Assembly: GCA_964602655.1 (NCBI GenBank)
Contig: CAZRSF010000055.1
Location: 1-42,410, forward strand
Direction of reading: 5' to 3'
Origin: Moduliflexus sp964602655
GTDB lineage: Bacteria > Moduliflexota > Moduliflexia > Moduliflexales > Moduliflexaceae
Length of the DNA: 42,410 nt
A model generated the notes under the pieces. That model had not been told where the DNA came from. It was given only the letters and a program-made list of their open reading frames with translations, and made no database searches. The translations under genes were made by a program, and so were the position numbers. This document shows, piece after piece, positions 40,279-42,410 of the stretch (positions are counted from its first letter, which is position 1; every line of letters begins with the position of its first letter).

Positions 40279-42093
40279 ATGTGTGGGATTGTTGGCATTG
40301 TCAGTAACACAAATATTTCCGACCGGTTGTTCCGGTGCATCAAAAATCTTGAGTATCGCGGCTACGACTCCTGCGGCCTCGCCATGTTGACGCCGAATGA
40401 CAGTATTGAAGTGCGCAAAAACGTCGGCAGCGTGGATGAAGTGAACGCGGTTGAACATCTGACCGAGCCGCAAGGGAAGGCAGGCATCGCGCATACGCGC
40501 TGGGCCACGCACGGCGGCGTGACGCAAATCAATTCCCATCCGCATCTCAGCGGCGATGGCGCGTTCGCGGTCATTCACAACGGCATCATCTCTAACTATC
40601 GCGAATTGAAGGAGGAACTCGGCGCTGCCGGACATACCTTCGTGTCGCAAACCGATACGGAAGTCATTCCGCATGTGCTGCAAGACGAGTTCGAACGGGA
40701 ACACGACGTAGAACGCGCCATGTTTCAGACGTTCAAGCGCCTGAAAGGAACGTATGCGTTCGCATTCGTGACCTCGCATGCGCCGCGTCAGATGTTCTGC
40801 GCCCGCAAGGAAAGCCCGCTCGTGCTTGGCATCGGCCAAAACAGCACGTTTCTGGCTTCAGACATCAACTCGTTCATCGAATACACCCGCGACATCGTGA
40901 TTTTGAACGACGACGAATACGCGGTCATCAGCGATGACACTTACGCGATCAAGCATCTCCAGACCGGCGAGCGGATTCATCGCAAGGTACAGCATATCAC
41001 CTGGAACGCGGCGGCGGCGCAGAAAGGCGGCTTCCCGACCTTCATGCTCAAAGAAATTCACGAGCAGCCGGGCACGGTCAAAACCGCGCTCAACATTCCG
41101 CAAGAGGAAATTGATACATTAGCGCGAATGATTCATGAAAGCGAGCGGACATATCTCGTCGGCGTCGGCACGACCTATTACGTGTCGTTGACGGCGCACT
41201 ACTATTTCGCGCAATTGGCCGGAAAATTCCTGCCGGTCGTCAGTTCTGACGAATTCGAATATTCGGGGGAAGTCAACGAGCGGACGCTCTTTCTGTGCAG
41301 TTCGCAGTCCGGCGAAACCTACGACACGCTGAAAGCGCTTCGTTTTGCGAAAAAGCGCGGTTCGAAATCGGCGGCTATCGTAAATGTCGTTGGCTCTTCG
41401 ATTTCCCGCGAAGTGGATCACGCGATTATGCAAAGCTCCGGGCCGGAAATCTGCGTGTTAAGCACGAAGGCGGCGCTGTCGCAGATCGTGGTTTTGCTGC
41501 GAACGGCAGTGGAAGTCGGGCGGTTGAACGGCACGCTGTCAGCAGAGCAGTATCAGGCGCATCAACGCGAACTTCAGCAGCTTCCAGAAGCGATTCAGTG
41601 GGTCTTGAATCACCGCTTAAGCCGGATTCAGGACATTGCCAACGCCCACGCGCCGATCAAAAACTGGCTCTTTTTGGGACGCGGCATTTACATGGCAATC
41701 GGCATGGAGGCCGCGCTGAAAATGAAGGAAGTGACCTACCAACACGCTGAAGGGATGGCGGGCGGGTTTATGAAGCACGGCACGATTTCGCTGATTGACA
41801 AAGACATGTTTACGCAGGTCTTCGTGCCGCCCGCCTCGCAAACCGATTTGTACGAATCCACGATGAGCAACGTCGAAGAGGTGAAGGCTCGCGGCGGGTT
41901 TGTCGTCGGTTTTCATTTCGGCGCATCCGATTCGAAATTTAACGCAGAAGTGATTTTCCCCGACGTGCCGCCCCTGATTGCGCCGCTCGTCCAGTTAGTC
42001 GGCGGCCAGTTATTCGCCTACTATTCCGCCGTCAAGCTCGGACGCAACATTGACAAGCCGCGCTCCCTCGCCAAATCGGTCACAGTGGCGTAG
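40279..42093 (+). CDS. glmS: Glutamine--fructose-6-phosphate aminotransferase
   Basis: Makes glucosamine 6-phosphate from fructose 6-phosphate and glutamine, the first step to UDP-GlcNAc for cell wall and lipid A. The 604 residues compare with 609 in E. coli. The glutaminase domain has the N-terminal nucleophile Cys2 (MCGIVGIVS), HTRWATHGG and HNGIISNYRELK. Two SIS domains follow, the first with the phosphate-binding CSSQSGETYDT. The end, DKPRSLAKSVTVA, is the conserved GlmS tail. It begins 12 bases after the upstream gene with GGAGGAG before the ATG, so it is in the same operon. No glmS ribozyme lies upstream. Confidence 0.96.
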   Translation: MCGIVGIVSNTNISDRLFRCIKNLEYRGYDSCGLAMLTPNDSIEVRKNVGSVDEVNAVEHLTEPQGKAGIAHTRWATHGGVTQINSHPHLSGDGAFAVIHNGIISNYRELKEELGAAGHTFVSQTDTEVIPHVLQDEFEREHDVERAMFQTFKRLKGTYAFAFVTSHAPRQMFCARKESPLVLGIGQNSTFLASDINSFIEYTRDIVILNDDEYAVISDDTYAIKHLQTGERIHRKVQHITWNAAAAQKGGFPTFMLKEIHEQPGTVKTALNIPQEEIDTLARMIHESERTYLVGVGTTYYVSLTAHYYFAQLAGKFLPVVSSDEFEYSGEVNERTLFLCSSQSGETYDTLKALRFAKKRGSKSAAIVNVVGSSISREVDHAIMQSSGPEICVLSTKAALSQIVVLLRTAVEVGRLNGTLSAEQYQAHQRELQQLPEAIQWVLNHRLSRIQDIANAHAPIKNWLFLGRGIYMAIGMEAALKMKEVTYQHAEGMAGGFMKHGTISLIDKDMFTQVFVPPASQTDLYESTMSNVEEVKARGGFVVGFHFGASDSKFNAEVIFPDVPPLIAPLVQLVGGQLFAYYSAVKLGRNIDKPRSLAKSVTVA

Positions 42094-42111
42094 TTTCTCA
42101 TCATTATTTTC

Positions 42112-42140
42112 GTAGAGACGTTCCGCCGGAACGTCTCTAC
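42112..42140. repeat. GTAGAGACGTTCC palindrome after glmS
   Basis: A perfect 13-bp inverted repeat around GCC, 18 bases after the glmS stop. It is built like the GTAGGGGCGTTCA palindromes (GTAGxGxCGTTC) but differs in several bases. There is no T-run after it. Confidence 0.85.
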
Positions 42141-42157
42141 ATTGCCCTAAATATACA

Positions 42158-42235
42158 ATGAACCTCGGCGATATTCTTCACGAACGATACGAGTTAGAGA
42201 CGGTTCTTGGTCATACGTGTATCGCTTCGCGATGA
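42158..42235 (+). pseudogene. Truncated Ser/Thr protein kinase N-terminus
   Basis: The 25 codons read MNLGDILHERYELETVLG, then HTCIASR and a stop. The first 18 residues match the usual start of bacterial Hanks-type kinases, where the next residues should be the Gly-rich loop (G-x-G-x-x-G). Here the match ends at about 42211, and TGA then TAA follow. An imperfect palindrome begins 16 bases later, so a deletion or insertion is likely. The rest of the kinase is not found in the remaining bases. Confidence 0.55.
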
Positions 42236-42250
42236 TAAGTACTATCTTGC

Positions 42251-42360
42251 ATACTGCCGAACGCTGCCTTTCAAGGTTAAGCAGAGGGCGCGGTCAAAAA
42301 CAACACAATTTTGATCCGCGCCCTCGCTGAAGTCGTCTGCAAGCGCATTGTTCGGCATAT
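42251..42360. repeat. 110-base imperfect palindrome beside the kinase fragment
   Basis: The ends are ATACTGCCGAAC and, on the other strand, ATATGCCGAAC. The inner arms GAGGGCGCGGTCAAAA and TTTTGATCCGCGCCCTC pair with a one-base bulge around a nine-base loop. The middle parts of the arms differ. It could be a MITE-like element or a structured RNA. Confidence 0.55.
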
Positions 42361-42410
42361 TCATTCAGCGAGACGCCCCATTTATTCATCCGTCAATGGA
42401 TTGATGACCG

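Larger units (their letters stand above)
42094..42410. other. Gene-poor end of the window
   Basis: These 317 bases hold a palindrome (42112-42140), a 25-codon Ser/Thr-kinase-like fragment (42158-42235) and an imperfectly palindromic element (42251-42360). After 42360 I see nothing identifiable in the last 50 bases. Confidence 0.6.

Overview
The window looks like chromosomal DNA of a Gram-negative-type bacterium that I cannot place firmly. Most genes have clear Shine-Dalgarno sites, there are periplasmic-type signal peptides, and many intergenic gaps hold short palindromic repeats. GC content is moderate, with one clearly AT-rich accessory block. The abundant intergenic palindromes, an Rpn-type nuclease with GI-x-x repeats and the remnant of a Ser/Thr kinase would suit a large-genome uncultured lineage such as the KSB3/Moduliflexus group, but that is a guess.

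Bases 1-6866 (minus strand) form a translation operon read in the order tRNA-Val(GAC), thrS, infC, rpmI, rplT, pheS, pheT. Bases 7000-12800 (plus) carry a YbjN/CesT-like protein with PspA (envelope stress), a strong terminator, methionine aminopeptidase, a large all-helical protein of unknown function and an MFS transporter. A sigma-region-4-only regulator (minus) and transketolase (plus) then diverge from a 644-base non-coding region with good promoter candidates. A 245-bp palindromic element lies just before a TrmH/SpoU-type rRNA/tRNA methyltransferase gene.

Bases 17343-21002 are AT-rich and look acquired. They hold a two-gene unit: an N6-adenine DNA methyltransferase with a C-terminal specificity-like region, and a ComEC-like metallo-beta-lactamase-fold protein seven bases downstream. 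No ordinary restriction or helicase subunit is present. This is the best candidate in the window for an undescribed defence-type system.

Bases 21024-30620 are metabolic: a DHH phosphoesterase, a periplasmic-binding ABC importer (binding protein, permease, ATPase), an OFA-family MFS carrier, a FluC fluoride channel with a DUF190 partner, a formate dehydrogenase and a ferritin-like protein. The formate dehydrogenase is one 896-residue selenoprotein. An in-frame UGA at 28466-28468 is followed by a textbook SECIS hairpin, so ordinary gene calling splits it into two.

Bases 30746-36234 (minus) are an operon-like run of six membrane proteins with zinc ribbons or B-box-like fingers, a GYF_2-RDD protein, an M50-type HExxH peptidase and a DUF4129 protein. 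This suggests a membrane-protein handling or envelope system that I cannot name. The window ends with an Rpn-family nuclease, an isolated cbiA, a sugar-nucleotidyltransferase plus glmS pair for UDP-GlcNAc supply, and a truncated Ser/Thr kinase start beside another palindromic element.

Two families of intergenic palindromes recur. One has the core TGTCAGRCAC (seven copies and one looser relative). The other is of the GTAGGGGCGTTCA type (two copies and one relative). Some act as likely terminators. Others sit inside operons, beside a start codon, or supply the last codons of a gene.
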